Shown one piece after another: positions 33,286-42,852 of a stretch of DNA of 64,000 nt; within the stretch, counting starts at the first letter, position 1, and every line of letters begins with the position of its first letter. The position numbers and the translations under genes are program-made. Source of the stretch: CAYNVQ01 sp964400735. GTDB taxonomy: Bacteria > Acidobacteriota > Aminicenantia > Aminicenantales > Aminicenantaceae. Below the pieces are notes generated by a model that was not told the origin of the DNA, ran no database searches, and worked only from the letters and a program-made list of their open reading frames with translations. The stretch is from contig CAYNVQ010000010.1 in NCBI GenBank assembly GCA_964400735.1, positions 1-64,000 on the forward strand, read 5' to 3'.

Positions 33286-33855
33286 ATGAACACGAACGAC
33301 AAGCTGGCCGTACTGTTGGCCAAAGAAGGGAATGAAAGTGCATTCCGTGAATTATATGAAAGCAACTATGAAATGATCTATCGGCTTGCATATCGCTACT
33401 CCAGCTCTCCGCAGGATGCCGAGGATATCATGCAGGATACTTTTATCAAGGCTTTCAAGGGGATCAAAAAATTCGATTTCAGCATCAGCACCAATTTTTC
33501 CGCCTGGATTTATCAAATCGGCTTGAACTGCTCCCTTGATTATCTTCGAAAAAGAAAAAGGATAAAATCGGACCTGACCGCTTCACTTGAGGACGTATAC
33601 GGCGAACCAGAAGGACAGGATTCTTCGCCTGAAAGATTGGCCATAACGAACCAGGCGGTTTCTCGCTTGAAAAATGCGCTCAGCAGCTTGTCTCCAAAAC
33701 AACGCCTCATTTTCGACCTGCGGCATCTTCAGCATCGAGCGATAAAAGAAATATCGGAACGGCTTCACTGTAGCCAAAGTACGGTCAAGGAACAGCTTCA
33801 CCGGGCGGTTTCCAAACTCAGAATCCAACTGGAACCGCTGTGGAGGGAAAAATGA
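33286..33855 (+). CDS. ECF-type RNA polymerase sigma factor
   Basis: The ORF can be extended upstream to 33205, but I place the start at ATG 33286, six bases after AGGAA. The product is 189 residues. Region 2 (ESAFRELYESNYEMIYRLAYR, then DAEDIMQDTFIKAFKG and SAWIYQIGLNCSLDYLRKRKR) and region 4 (LSPKQRLIFDLRHLQHRAIK, CSQSTVKEQLHRAVSKLR) are complete. The last four bases overlap the start of an anti-sigma gene (ATGA), the usual arrangement of an ECF pair. It probably directs its own operon. Confidence 0.9.
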   Translation: MNTNDKLAVLLAKEGNESAFRELYESNYEMIYRLAYRYSSSPQDAEDIMQDTFIKAFKGIKKFDFSISTNFSAWIYQIGLNCSLDYLRKRKRIKSDLTASLEDVYGEPEGQDSSPERLAITNQAVSRLKNALSSLSPKQRLIFDLRHLQHRAIKEISERLHCSQSTVKEQLHRAVSKLRIQLEPLWREK

Positions 33856-34442
33856 ACTGCGAGGAAAGCAAAAATCTAATCACCATAAGTGTTTTCGGGA
33901 AATTGTCTGCATCGGAAAAAGCACAACTGGAAACTCATATAAAGGAGTGCCCTGTATGTGCGAATATCTTCAAAAAGGCGGCAAAATTGAGTGAATCCTT
34001 CAACGAAAGTGAAGAGATTATCCTTCCGGATAAGGAAAAATCTTGGCAGATCATATCGGCCAAGGCACTTAAAAGAAAAGGGCGTTGGCTCGAATCATTT
34101 GTGCCGAAAAAACCTGTTCTTCAATATTCTTTTGCTCTTCTCCTCATACTCGTGGGTTTTGCTGGCGGCTATTTTGTCCACTCAGGGTGGCAAACGGGCC
34201 GCGAAATAGCCCAGCTCCGCCAGGAAGTCCTTCAGATCCGCGAGATGACAGCCGTCTCTTTGATCCGGCAGGAAACCTTGAATGCGAAGCTTAAAAAGGT
34301 GGACATGAGTTCTCCCTTTTTCTTTCTCGAAGATTTCGCGACCAAAGAGGATTTGGTTTTTTCTCTCTCCGAACAAACTTCTCCTGTGGTTGACATTGCT
34401 TTGATTCTTGCCAGGCACATCAACCAGATGAAAGTGTACTAA
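33852..34442 (+). CDS. Zinc-finger anti-sigma factor, single TM
   Basis: A 196-residue protein from ATG 33852 (GGAGGG before it). The N-terminus has the zf-HC2-type motif in HIKECPVC with an upstream Cys (MNCEESKN), which normally holds zinc and clamps the sigma factor. One TM follows (YSFALLLILVGFAGGYFV), then a short coiled-coil-like periplasmic domain (IAQLRQEVLQIREM). It is translationally coupled to the sigma gene. An ORF beginning 12 bases earlier gives the same protein with four extra residues. Confidence 0.88.
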   Translation: MNCEESKNLITISVFGKLSASEKAQLETHIKECPVCANIFKKAAKLSESFNESEEIILPDKEKSWQIISAKALKRKGRWLESFVPKKPVLQYSFALLLILVGFAGGYFVHSGWQTGREIAQLRQEVLQIREMTAVSLIRQETLNAKLKKVDMSSPFFFLEDFATKEDLVFSLSEQTSPVVDIALILARHINQMKVY

Positions 34443-34525
34443 CCTGCATAATTCAGGCTGGCATAGATGAGAAAAAAAATATTTGAATCGGCGAAAAAAT
34501 CGAGATTCTTACAAAGGAGAAAAAA

Positions 34526-35368
34526 ATGAAAAAAATAATGTGGATTGTTGTCGTGATTTTGATTTTTTCTTTGTTTTTAAGAGCGGATATCTATACGAAA
34601 AATATGGTGCGGACCCAGGCGTTCGAGATGATGGGCAATAAGCAGGGTGAAAACGTGGAAGTTAACGAGCAGTGGTTTGCTCCAGGAAAGTTTGCCCAAT
34701 TGGGCGATGAATACAGTCTCATTGTCGATGTGGATAAGGAAAAGCTGTATTTTATCATCCACAAGCAAAAAATATATTTCGAGATTCCCGCAGATCTCGA
34801 CAAGAAAGATCTTATTGAGCTCATTCTGGGTCTCAATCCCAAAGTGGCAGAGGTTATCCAGTCGATTAAAATTACTGATGCAAGAGTCGACATCGGAACC
34901 GGGACAAAAAAAATTGCCAATTGGAATTGTACTTCATCCGAATTGGAGATGGTTTTTATGGTCCCGGCATTGGGTTTGATGCCGAAATTAAAGATGAAAC
35001 TGTGGGCAACCGAAGACCTTCCTTCCGATTACGACAAATACACAAGGGTGGCAGAAGAATTTTTTCCAAAGTATATTTTGGGAATGTTCGATATGGACGA
35101 TAATTCCAAAAATGAGTTAAAAAAAATGAGTTCGGTGAAAGGATTTCAGATCGCTTCTGAACTGACGATCAATATATTCGGAACAGAAATAAAAGTGGAG
35201 TCGCAGTGCCTTGATGTGGCCGAGAGATCCGCTCCGGCAGGAACCTATTCCATTCCCAAAGGCTACAGGAAAAAAGCGATCACATTCCCTGATTCGTTTC
35301 CGATGAATCTCTCTAAACTTCACAAATCTTTTTCTCTCTCTTTCCCTAGAATGTCTCCATTACCCTGA
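34526..35368 (+). CDS. Exported protein of DUF4412-like type
   Basis: A 280-residue protein with a signal peptide (MKKIMWIVVVILIFSLFLRAD) and a beta-rich body with WFAPGKFAQLGDEYSLIVDVDKEK and a C-terminal YSIPKGYRKK, the usual end of DUF4412-like proteins. The ~30 residues after it look non-conserved. An AAAGGAG site lies before the ATG. It sits 83 bases after the anti-sigma gene on the same strand, so it may be in the regulon or operon of that ECF factor. Function unknown. Confidence 0.65.
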   Translation: MKKIMWIVVVILIFSLFLRADIYTKNMVRTQAFEMMGNKQGENVEVNEQWFAPGKFAQLGDEYSLIVDVDKEKLYFIIHKQKIYFEIPADLDKKDLIELILGLNPKVAEVIQSIKITDARVDIGTGTKKIANWNCTSSELEMVFMVPALGLMPKLKMKLWATEDLPSDYDKYTRVAEEFFPKYILGMFDMDDNSKNELKKMSSVKGFQIASELTINIFGTEIKVESQCLDVAERSAPAGTYSIPKGYRKKAITFPDSFPMNLSKLHKSFSLSFPRMSPLP

Positions 35369-35477
35369 AAAGGGCACAAATTTTTGCTCTTTTCTGTGTT
35401 CAATCACCAGGAGCGCATTGAAGTCCGCTTCGTTTTTTTGGCAAGGCCTTAAATACTTTAGACTCTCCCAAAAGGAT

Positions 35478-35780
35478 TTAATCCTTAACATCCGGATGGT
35501 TTGTTTCCTCGATACCGCTGGCAATCTTTCCCTCGTGTATATCCAGAGCAGCCACAACCTCTTCCCCGCCGGATTTAAAACTCAGCAGGATTGTCCAAGT
35601 ATCGGGCGCATCTCCTTTGACCATTTTTACGATTTCGATCTCGGAAGCTTTTGCGGATCTGAAAAGCGCGGATTGCATGAAAACGAAACCCATGATGTAG
35701 ACGAGAAACACCAGAACTGCCAGGATGCTCACTAGGGTATAAATTCTGGTCCTAAAGGATTTCATCTCTTCGTTATTCAT
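35478..35780 (-). CDS. Small single-TM protein
   Basis: A 100-residue protein with one TM near the N-terminus (LVSILAVLVFLVYIMGFVF) and a short extracytoplasmic tail (TWTILLSFKSGGEEVVAALDI). A strong GGAGGAGGAA site precedes the ATG. I do not recognise a family. Confidence 0.6.
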   Translation of the reverse strand: MNNEEMKSFRTRIYTLVSILAVLVFLVYIMGFVFMQSALFRSAKASEIEIVKMVKGDAPDTWTILLSFKSGGEEVVAALDIHEGKIASGIEETNHPDVKD

Positions 35781-35993
35781 AATTCCTCCTCCTCTTACTT
35801 CGTAAAAACATTATGGCAAAGGCCTGTTTTTCCCCTCATCTCAATACAATAGTAAGGTTAATTGACCGTACACAGAAAGTAAATACTGCCAAAGAGAAAA
35901 GATCGCTTTTCCAACAAATCTGTATACAGTGACTATACAAAAATGGTATCCTTTATTCGTGGCATTTGGAAACATTTTAATAGCATACCTAAC

Positions 35994-37472
35994 ATGAAAA
36001 TTCTTTTAGTTTATCCTAAGCACCCTGATACCTTCTGGAGCTTCAAATACGCATTGAAATTCATATCCAGAAAGGCTTCCTTTCCACCGCTGGGATTGCT
36101 GACTGTGGCCTCCATGCTTCCTTTGGAGTGGGAAAAACGGGTGATCGACATGAACGTAACTCATCTGACAGATGAGGATCTGAGATGGGCTGATTATGTC
36201 TTTATCAGCGCCATGATCGTCCAAAAACAATCGACGATGGAGGTCATCCGGAAGTGTAGAGAATTAGGTATAAGGATAGTGGCCGGCGGCCCCCTGTTTA
36301 CCACTGCACATGAAGAATTCAAGGATGTGGATCATCTTGTCCTTAATGAGGCCGAGACCACACTTCCGCTTTTTCTGGAGGACCTCAAGCGCGGACACCT
36401 TAAGAAAATGTACGTATCCAGAGCTTGGCCCGATATTCAAAAAACGCCTCCTCCGAATTGGGGACTCATAGACACAAAAAAATACGCCTCCATGAGCATC
36501 CAGTATTCCAGAGGGTGCCCCTATAACTGCGAGTTCTGCGACATCATCGTTCTAAACGGCCACCGGCCCCGCACCAAAAGCAAGGAACAGATTCTTTCCG
36601 AGCTGGAAGCCATTTACGCGCGGGGTTGGAGAGGCGGTGTATTTTTTGTAGACGACAATTTTATCGGCAACAAAAAAAAGCTCAAAGAAGAAATTCTTCC
36701 TTCCCTTTACCATTGGATGAGAAAGAAAAAATTCCCTTTCTATTTTTTTACCGAGGCATCCATCAACCTCTCCGATGACGAAGAGCTGATGCAATCCATG
36801 GTCAACGCGGGTTTCAGGAGGGTTTTCATCGGAATCGAAACCCCCAACGAAGACAGCCTGACAGAGTGCAATAAGCACCTGAATAAAAATCGAGATATGC
36901 TGGACTGTGTGAAAAAAATCCAGAGCTATGGATTGGAGGTCCAGGGCGGATTCATCGTCGGGTTCGACAGCGATACCCCTTCAATATTCGAAAAACAGAT
37001 CAAATTCATCCAAAACAGCGGAATCGTCACCGCCATGGTCGGCCTATTGAATGCCCCCCGCGGCACGAGGCTCTATCAGCGCTTGAAAAGAGAAGGGAGA
37101 TTGCTGAAGAACATATCCGGGGACAACACGGATTTCTCCCTCAACTTCATCCCCAAAATGAACCGCGAAATCCTTATCAACGGGTATAAAAAAATCCTTG
37201 ATACCATCTATTCCCCCAAACATTATTACAAGCGGGTCAAGATATTTCTAAAACACTACAGGCCAAAAAAATTCGATAAAAAGGCTTATTTCAAATTCTA
37301 TTACTTCAATGCTTTTTTGAAATCCCTATGGCATTTGGGCATCAAGGGAAAAGAAAGATTTCACTACTGGAAATTGATCGCCTGGACCTTAGTGAGGCGG
37401 CCGCGTTTCATCGGCATATCCGTCTCCTTTGCCATATACGGATTTCATTTTCGCAAAATCGCCGGAATCTGA
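35994..37472 (+). CDS. B12-binding-domain radical SAM protein
   Basis: A 492-residue enzyme. I start at Met 35994 (MKILLVYPKHPDTFW), which is where this family begins; the reading frame extends 17 codons upstream to 35943 without a clear ribosome site at either. The cobalamin-type domain (GIRIVAGGPLFTTAH, DHLVLNEAETTLP) is followed by RGCPYNCEFCD with the CxxxCxxC cluster motif. A radical SAM barrel (FFVDDNFIGNKKKL, GIETPNEDSL, GGFIVGFDSDT) follows, then a C-terminal extension of the DUF4070 type. It differs in sequence and base composition from the enzyme at 2354. Substrate unknown. Confidence 0.88.
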   Translation: MKILLVYPKHPDTFWSFKYALKFISRKASFPPLGLLTVASMLPLEWEKRVIDMNVTHLTDEDLRWADYVFISAMIVQKQSTMEVIRKCRELGIRIVAGGPLFTTAHEEFKDVDHLVLNEAETTLPLFLEDLKRGHLKKMYVSRAWPDIQKTPPPNWGLIDTKKYASMSIQYSRGCPYNCEFCDIIVLNGHRPRTKSKEQILSELEAIYARGWRGGVFFVDDNFIGNKKKLKEEILPSLYHWMRKKKFPFYFFTEASINLSDDEELMQSMVNAGFRRVFIGIETPNEDSLTECNKHLNKNRDMLDCVKKIQSYGLEVQGGFIVGFDSDTPSIFEKQIKFIQNSGIVTAMVGLLNAPRGTRLYQRLKREGRLLKNISGDNTDFSLNFIPKMNREILINGYKKILDTIYSPKHYYKRVKIFLKHYRPKKFDKKAYFKFYYFNAFLKSLWHLGIKGKERFHYWKLIAWTLVRRPRFIGISVSFAIYGFHFRKIAGI

Positions 37473-37538
37473 TACAGGCGATTTTCTCCTTCCGTTGTCA
37501 GTCATCTTTGAAAATCAAGTTAAATAAAATTTTCTTTG

Positions 37539-37588
37539 TTGACAAACAAATAAATATATGCTATAAAACAAATACTATTATTCAAATA
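37539..37588 (+). promoter_or_regulatory. Sigma-70 promoter with tandem CAAATA boxes
   Basis: TTGACA (37539-37544) and TATAAA (37562-37567) are 17 bases apart upstream of a PadR gene. CAAATA occurs at 37569-37574 and 37583-37588, again 14 bp apart start to start, the same period as the boxes at the 7587 PadR promoter. Confidence 0.7.
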
Positions 37589-37607
37589 TTATATGAAAGG
37601 ATAGCCC

Positions 37608-37922
37608 ATGCAATTTCTATCCAGGATCGAAGAGATGTTGCTTCTGGCGATTTGGAAATTGGAAGACAAAGCCTACGGCATCACCATAAGGGAGCAAGTC
37701 GAGAAAGACTCGGGTATAAAGTGGCTCTCAGGGGCTGTCTACGGCCCTTTAAGCCGGTTGAGGAAAAACGGATACGTCAAAACGAAAACGGAAAAAGGGG
37801 ATCCCGACTTGGCCGGACGTCCCCGGATTTATTATTACCTTACCTCTCTGGGAAAAAAGAAGCTGAGATCCATCCAGGAATTGAACAAGACCCTGTGGGC
37901 AAAAGTTCCTGAAGTGAAATAG
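37608..37922 (+). CDS. PadR family transcriptional regulator
   Basis: A 104-residue PadR winged-helix protein, closely similar to the one at 7587 (both LSRIEE/LTRIEE, REQVEKD, KWLSGA[VI]Y). These two are sister regulators, distinct from the pair at 14034 and 14825. AAAGGA lies nine bases upstream of the ATG. A GTG-initiated permease begins 20 bases after its stop. Autorepression through the tandem boxes at the promoter is plausible. Confidence 0.92.
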   Translation: MQFLSRIEEMLLLAIWKLEDKAYGITIREQVEKDSGIKWLSGAVYGPLSRLRKNGYVKTKTEKGDPDLAGRPRIYYYLTSLGKKKLRSIQELNKTLWAKVPEVK

Positions 37923-37941
37923 ACTCTCCCGAAGGACTGTC

Positions 37942-40542
37942 GTGCAAAGGCGTAAATTTTCCAGATTAAAGAGATGGATTCTTTCCCGGCTAACGGATGA
38001 GGTCATGTGCTCTTCCATTGCCGAAGATCTCGATTACAGGTATAGACATGAAAGGGACGAAAAGGGGAAGCTGGCCGCAGATATCAACAGCACCCTTCAG
38101 TTTTTCGTTATTACCCTAACCCTAAGTATCGAAGCCATATTCGGGGGTTTTATCATGCTTAAAAATTATGTGAAGTCAGCGTTCAGAAATATCAAAAGGC
38201 ACAAAGGATATTCCTTTATCAACATTTTCGGATTGGCCGTGGGAATGACAGTTTGCCTTTTGATACTCATGTACGTGGTCCATGAAATCAGTTACGATAA
38301 TTTCCATGGAAAGAAGGACCGGATATATCGAGTCATTTCCGATTGGGGAGAAGAAGGAAGCAAAATGAAGTTTGCCGGAACGATGCCGGCGGTCGCCCCA
38401 GCGCTAAATTCCGAAATTCCCGAAGTGGAAGTGGCGGCTAGAGTCAGATTCAATAATGAAATGATCGTCTTGAATTCGGAAAATGAAAAGGTCAAAGAAT
38501 CGGGAATTTTTCATGCCGATCCCGAAGTCTTCGATATATTTGACTGGGAATTGCTGGCCGGCGATAAAGCCTCTGTCCTTGTGGATCCTTTCTCCATCGT
38601 CATTTCTCGAAAGATCGCAAAAAAATACTTCGGTAGCGAAGATCCCCTCGGCGAAACGCTCAACATTGACGGTCATCTCTACAAGATAACTGGGGTGATC
38701 AGGGATTTGCCAGCCAATACCCACCTCCACTGTGAAATTTTGGTATCCTATTCGACCCTCCTTTCTTTAGGTCAATATCCCGAACAGCCATGGTCGTCAT
38801 GGGGTGACGATCTTATATATTTCGTCTTGAAGAAAAATTCCCGATTAGAAGATGTCTCGGCTAAGCTCAATGATCTTCTCTCCCAAAACACGGGAAAATG
38901 GTTCACGAATAAAATGGTGCTGAGCCTGCAGCGGCTCAAAGACATTCACTGGGACTCAGAATCGAGAGGAGATATAGGCGAGAAAGGAAATATCCTCTAT
39001 GTTTACCTTTTTCTATCGGCGGCAATACTCGTGCTCGTTATCGCCTGTTTCAATTTCATGAATCTATCGACGGCAAGATATCTTGACCGGATGAAGGAAA
39101 TAGGAGTGCGCAAGGTCGTCGGAGCGGATAGAAAACAGCTTATCAAACAGTTTTTGGTCGAATCCCTCATGGTGGCAGCGGTATCAATGGTTATCGGCAT
39201 TGCCCTTTTCGCTTTCCTGAATTCCTATCTGTACTCCTACATGGAGGTCTCATTTATCTCCGGTGCATCTTATTTTCCCTATTTATTAGGCATTGTCGTT
39301 TTGATGATCATCATCGTCGGACTGGTAGCCGGAAGTTATCCTGCGTGGTTTATGTCAAGATTTCATCCGGCTGAAGTCCTCCATAAAAATATCAAAAAAG
39401 GTCAGCATAAACGTTCTTTCAGGAATGTGATGGTCGTTCTCCAATTCGCCATATCCATCATCTTGATTATTGGGTCGATCACCATCTACCAGCAGCTCGA
39501 TTTCATGAAAAATACAGATTTGGGCTTTGAAAAGGAAGATGTTGTATTGGCCTATTTTCCCTTCACAAATCCTCAAGCTAAAGAGAAATACGACGTTTTG
39601 AAAAGTGAATTCCTGAAACATCAAGGTGTCATCGCAGTAACTGGTGTTTACACGGTGCCCGGCATCAACAGTCAGTTCAACATGAGCGTAAGAAAGGAAG
39701 GCTCAGAACCCGATGATTATCACACCATTCAAGCCCTTCCCGTCGACTTCGGATTCATACAAACGATGGGACTCGAGATCGTCGCCGGAAGGGATTTTTC
39801 CGAAGACTATTCTCTGGACAACCAGGAAAGCGCCATCCTGAACGAGAAGGCGGTCAAAATGTTCGGATTCGAACACCCTCTCGGTCAGAAATTGCAGATC
39901 GTCGACAACCGGGAAGTCACGGTCATAGGCATCGTCAAGGATTTTCATGTCAAATCGCTGCATGAGGAAATCAGCCCGATGATGATCTATATCGATCCAA
40001 AATATTTTCTGTTGATGGCCACAAAAATAAAAGGCGAAAATTCTGAAGCGACCTTAGCCTATTTGGCCAATGTATGGAAAACAGTATTGGCCGAACCGGA
40101 ATTCAACTATAAATTTATGAGGGATGCCTATTTCAGTTTTTATGACGCGGAAGAAAAAACGGGCAAACTTCTCTCTGTTTTCACTGGATTGGCCCTGTTC
40201 ATTTCCTGCCTGGGGCTTTTCGGACTGGCCTCTTTCGTGACCAATAAAAAAGTCAAAGAGATAGGCATCAGGAAGGTCCTGGGTGCCACCGTCCGAGGGA
40301 TAACCCTGCTCTATTCCCGAGAGTTCACCAAGTGGGTGATTATCTCGAATATCGTAGCCTGGCCGGTGGGATATTATCTGATCAACCTGTGGCTTAAAAA
40401 TTTTGCTTATCGGATTACGCTGACTCCCCTCCCCTTTGTGCTAAGCGGCGCAGCAGCTCTATCGATCGCTTTGATCACGGTCGGTTCTCACGTCCTCAAA
40501 GCCGCCACAGCCAGTCCGGCAGACTCGCTCCGTTCCGAGTGA
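37942..40542 (+). CDS. MacB/FtsX-type ABC permease with prefix domain
   Basis: An 866-residue permease starting at GTG 37942 (GAAGGA before it). The prefix domain is at 1-71 (ILSRLTDEVMCSSIAEDLDYRY...), like that of the 7922 gene (SSLIDEETLSSIMDDLSYRY). The FtsX/MacB core starts at Met72 (MLKNYVKSAFRNIKRHKGYS), has KEIGVRKVVGADRKQ after the middle TM and KEIGIRKVLGATVRG before the last ones, ending PADSLRSE. The close match in prefix and regulator to the 7587-10537 locus points to an ancient duplication of the whole two-gene unit. Confidence 0.9.
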   Translation: MQRRKFSRLKRWILSRLTDEVMCSSIAEDLDYRYRHERDEKGKLAADINSTLQFFVITLTLSIEAIFGGFIMLKNYVKSAFRNIKRHKGYSFINIFGLAVGMTVCLLILMYVVHEISYDNFHGKKDRIYRVISDWGEEGSKMKFAGTMPAVAPALNSEIPEVEVAARVRFNNEMIVLNSENEKVKESGIFHADPEVFDIFDWELLAGDKASVLVDPFSIVISRKIAKKYFGSEDPLGETLNIDGHLYKITGVIRDLPANTHLHCEILVSYSTLLSLGQYPEQPWSSWGDDLIYFVLKKNSRLEDVSAKLNDLLSQNTGKWFTNKMVLSLQRLKDIHWDSESRGDIGEKGNILYVYLFLSAAILVLVIACFNFMNLSTARYLDRMKEIGVRKVVGADRKQLIKQFLVESLMVAAVSMVIGIALFAFLNSYLYSYMEVSFISGASYFPYLLGIVVLMIIIVGLVAGSYPAWFMSRFHPAEVLHKNIKKGQHKRSFRNVMVVLQFAISIILIIGSITIYQQLDFMKNTDLGFEKEDVVLAYFPFTNPQAKEKYDVLKSEFLKHQGVIAVTGVYTVPGINSQFNMSVRKEGSEPDDYHTIQALPVDFGFIQTMGLEIVAGRDFSEDYSLDNQESAILNEKAVKMFGFEHPLGQKLQIVDNREVTVIGIVKDFHVKSLHEEISPMMIYIDPKYFLLMATKIKGENSEATLAYLANVWKTVLAEPEFNYKFMRDAYFSFYDAEEKTGKLLSVFTGLALFISCLGLFGLASFVTNKKVKEIGIRKVLGATVRGITLLYSREFTKWVIISNIVAWPVGYYLINLWLKNFAYRITLTPLPFVLSGAAALSIALITVGSHVLKAATASPADSLRSE
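38143..38157 (+). promoter_or_regulatory. Internal ribosome-binding site and ATG in permease
   Basis: GGGGG at 38143-38147 lies seven bases before in-frame ATG 38155, at the prefix/permease boundary. Confidence 0.5.
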
Positions 40543-40630
40543 ACGGCCCGATGATATCATATCTTGTTTAGAAAGCTTTTACCTATAAGGAGGGATCTCA
40601 AGCTTGTATTTCGAGCTTTTGGTCAATCGT

Positions 40631-41998
40631 CTATCGAGGATGAAGTTTCCGAGCTCCTCCCGCTGCCCACAGAAAGAGGACAAGAGCCGCCGCAATGGAT
40701 ACCAAGTAAGGAGCTTGGAGATGGAAAACATATTCACTCAGCGGCCAAGCGAGAAGACCTCCAAGGAGAGCCATATTGGCCGATTTGGGACCTCCTATCC
40801 TCGAATAAAAACCCATCAGGGTGATGACCAGAATTCCGGCAGTGCCAAAAGAGGAGGCGGTAATGACCAGGCTCAATATGCCTTCGCTGGTTATCGCCAG
40901 AAAATAAGCAGCGAGGCCAGCCAATACGACGACGAGGCGGGCGCTCAATACTTGGTTTTTCCCTTTCTTCAAGCCGAGACGGGGCACGACCAGGTTGTGG
41001 GAAATCAAGGCCGATATGGCGATGAGGATGCTATCGATGGTGGAAAGGATGGTCGAGATCAAAGCTCCGGCAAAGACCACAAAAATCGCTTTTGGCAGGA
41101 TCCCGTGGGCAAATGTGATAAGGAATTGTTCTGAATCGGGAAGATTGGGCAGCGAGCTGGGACCGACGAGCCCCAAAAAAACAGGGATCGATCCCATGAC
41201 TAGATAGATGGCGCAGGCGACGAAGCTGGCATTACGGGCGATCCTGACCGACTTGGCAGCCATCAGCCGGGAAAGGGCTTCCTGGGCGGTCAACGACCCG
41301 AGAATGGGCACCATCCAGCGGTCCAGCCTTTCCAGGAGGGTCTCCTGCGGCCCGATGAAGCTCCATCGGGTAGAGCTGATGCCGCTCAAAATCTGCCCCA
41401 AGTCAGGCGTTGCCTTTAAAAAAAGAATGATGATGGTGATCAATCCGATTACGATGATCACTCCCTGGATCAGGTCGGTGTAGATGTCTCCCAGAAGACC
41501 TCCCAGATAGGTGTAAACGACGACAAAAATGACAGAAAGAGAGATCGCTATGGTTACAGGCAGAGAAGACGAAAAGGAGATGATCTGCCCGAAGGCCCTG
41601 AGCTGGGCAGCGGCCCAGAAGAGGGACGAAGGAACCATGATCCAGATGGCGAATCGTTCGACGGAATGGCCGTATCTATCCCGAAAGAGATCGGCCAGGG
41701 TGATATAATTTTTGCTCCGAAGCTTTGCGGCCAGGAGGAGACCCATTAAGAGAAGACAGATGCTGAAACCGAAGGGATCGGCCCGGCTTCCGTATAAGCC
41801 CTTTTCGTAAACGGCAGCCGATGATCCCATGCAAGTCTCTGCACCGAACCAGGTGGCAAACAGGGAAAAGGACACCATGAACAAGGAGAGTTGGCGGCCA
41901 GCAATGAGAAAATCGCTCTCGGACTTGATTTTTCTCGCTATCCATATCCCGATCAGAATCTGAATAATCAGATAAGCCAGGATGGATAGCCAAGTCAA
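40631..41998 (-). CDS. Sodium:solute symporter (SSS) family transporter
   Basis: A 455-residue protein with 12-13 TM segments and the SSS signature in the first half (FLIAGRQLSLFMVSFSLFATWFGAET), the TM region YTYLGGLLGDIYTDLIQG, and STILSTIDSILIAISALISHN. Such proteins use the sodium gradient to take up sugars, amino acids or other solutes. The substrate cannot be inferred. The start is TTG with only a weak site. It is a distant paralogue of the transporter at 54410. Confidence 0.88.
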   Translation of the reverse strand: MTWLSILAYLIIQILIGIWIARKIKSESDFLIAGRQLSLFMVSFSLFATWFGAETCMGSSAAVYEKGLYGSRADPFGFSICLLLMGLLLAAKLRSKNYITLADLFRDRYGHSVERFAIWIMVPSSLFWAAAQLRAFGQIISFSSSLPVTIAISLSVIFVVVYTYLGGLLGDIYTDLIQGVIIVIGLITIIILFLKATPDLGQILSGISSTRWSFIGPQETLLERLDRWMVPILGSLTAQEALSRLMAAKSVRIARNASFVACAIYLVMGSIPVFLGLVGPSSLPNLPDSEQFLITFAHGILPKAIFVVFAGALISTILSTIDSILIAISALISHNLVVPRLGLKKGKNQVLSARLVVVLAGLAAYFLAITSEGILSLVITASSFGTAGILVITLMGFYSRIGGPKSANMALLGGLLAWPLSEYVFHLQAPYLVSIAAALVLFLWAAGGARKLHPR

Positions 41999-42252
41999 CC
42001 TCGGTCCTCGTTCATGCTGTTTTTGTTTTTTTCCGGCATGCTTATATCACATGGAACCAATACGGTCAATTTTTTTAGACCAGACCGACCTAACCATTTC
42101 GATTAAGCAGCGTTACATATATTTTTGTGGCTCTCTTGTCTCCACGGAATCAGAGTGATATCCTGAATTTTGGAAAGGTCAAACGTCTGAGATAATATCA
42201 TTCGTTTGTAAACCATTCAGAGGAACGCCTCGTCTAATAGGGGTAAAAAGAG

Positions 42253-42852
42253 ATGGTCCAAAATGAACGAATTCTCATCGACCGCATTTGCAGCGGAGAC
42301 CATTCGGCCTTTTATGACCTGGTTGGCCGATACAAGAAAAAAATCTACTATCTTGCCTACGACATCACAGGAGACCATCACGAAGCCGAAGACATATCTC
42401 AGGAGGTGTTCATGAAGGTCTATCGTTCCCTGAGCACATTCCGCCGGGATGCAAAAATGAGCTCCTGGCTCTACCAGATCACGGTCAATGCCAGCATCGA
42501 CTCTCTACGCAGGAAATCCTCGAAGCCGATAAAGTCCATCGAAGAGTTCGAACAGGTGCCTGCCATGGAAAGTCTTCTCTCGAGTACTCCTCAAAACTCA
42601 GATCCGGTGCGGAGCGCAGAATCCAGCCAAATACAGCAAAAAATATCTCAGGCACTTTTGAAATTGACCATCAAAGAAAGAACCGTTTTTGTCATGTGCC
42701 ACTACAACGGACTTAAAATGAAAGAAACGGCTGAGATTCTGAATGTCACCATGGGAACCGTCAAAAGCCTTATGTTCAGGGCCATCCGGAAACTCCGCAA
42801 AGAACTTTTGCCCTTTATGAGCGTTTCCCGAATGGAGTCCCCCCATGAGTGA
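42253..42852 (+). CDS. ECF-type RNA polymerase sigma factor
   Basis: A 199-residue ECF sigma. Region 2 is DHSAFYDLVGRYKKKIYYLA, then HEAEDISQEVFMKVYRSL and SSWLYQITVNASIDSLRRK. Region 4 is LTIKERTVFVMCHYNGLKMKE and VTMGTVKSLMFRAIRKLRKEL. Its last eight bases overlap the anti-sigma gene. It belongs to a four-gene plus-strand run with an anti-sigma factor and two HEAT proteins (42253-46482), distinct from the ECF pair at 33286. Confidence 0.92.
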   Translation: MVQNERILIDRICSGDHSAFYDLVGRYKKKIYYLAYDITGDHHEAEDISQEVFMKVYRSLSTFRRDAKMSSWLYQITVNASIDSLRRKSSKPIKSIEEFEQVPAMESLLSSTPQNSDPVRSAESSQIQQKISQALLKLTIKERTVFVMCHYNGLKMKETAEILNVTMGTVKSLMFRAIRKLRKELLPFMSVSRMESPHE

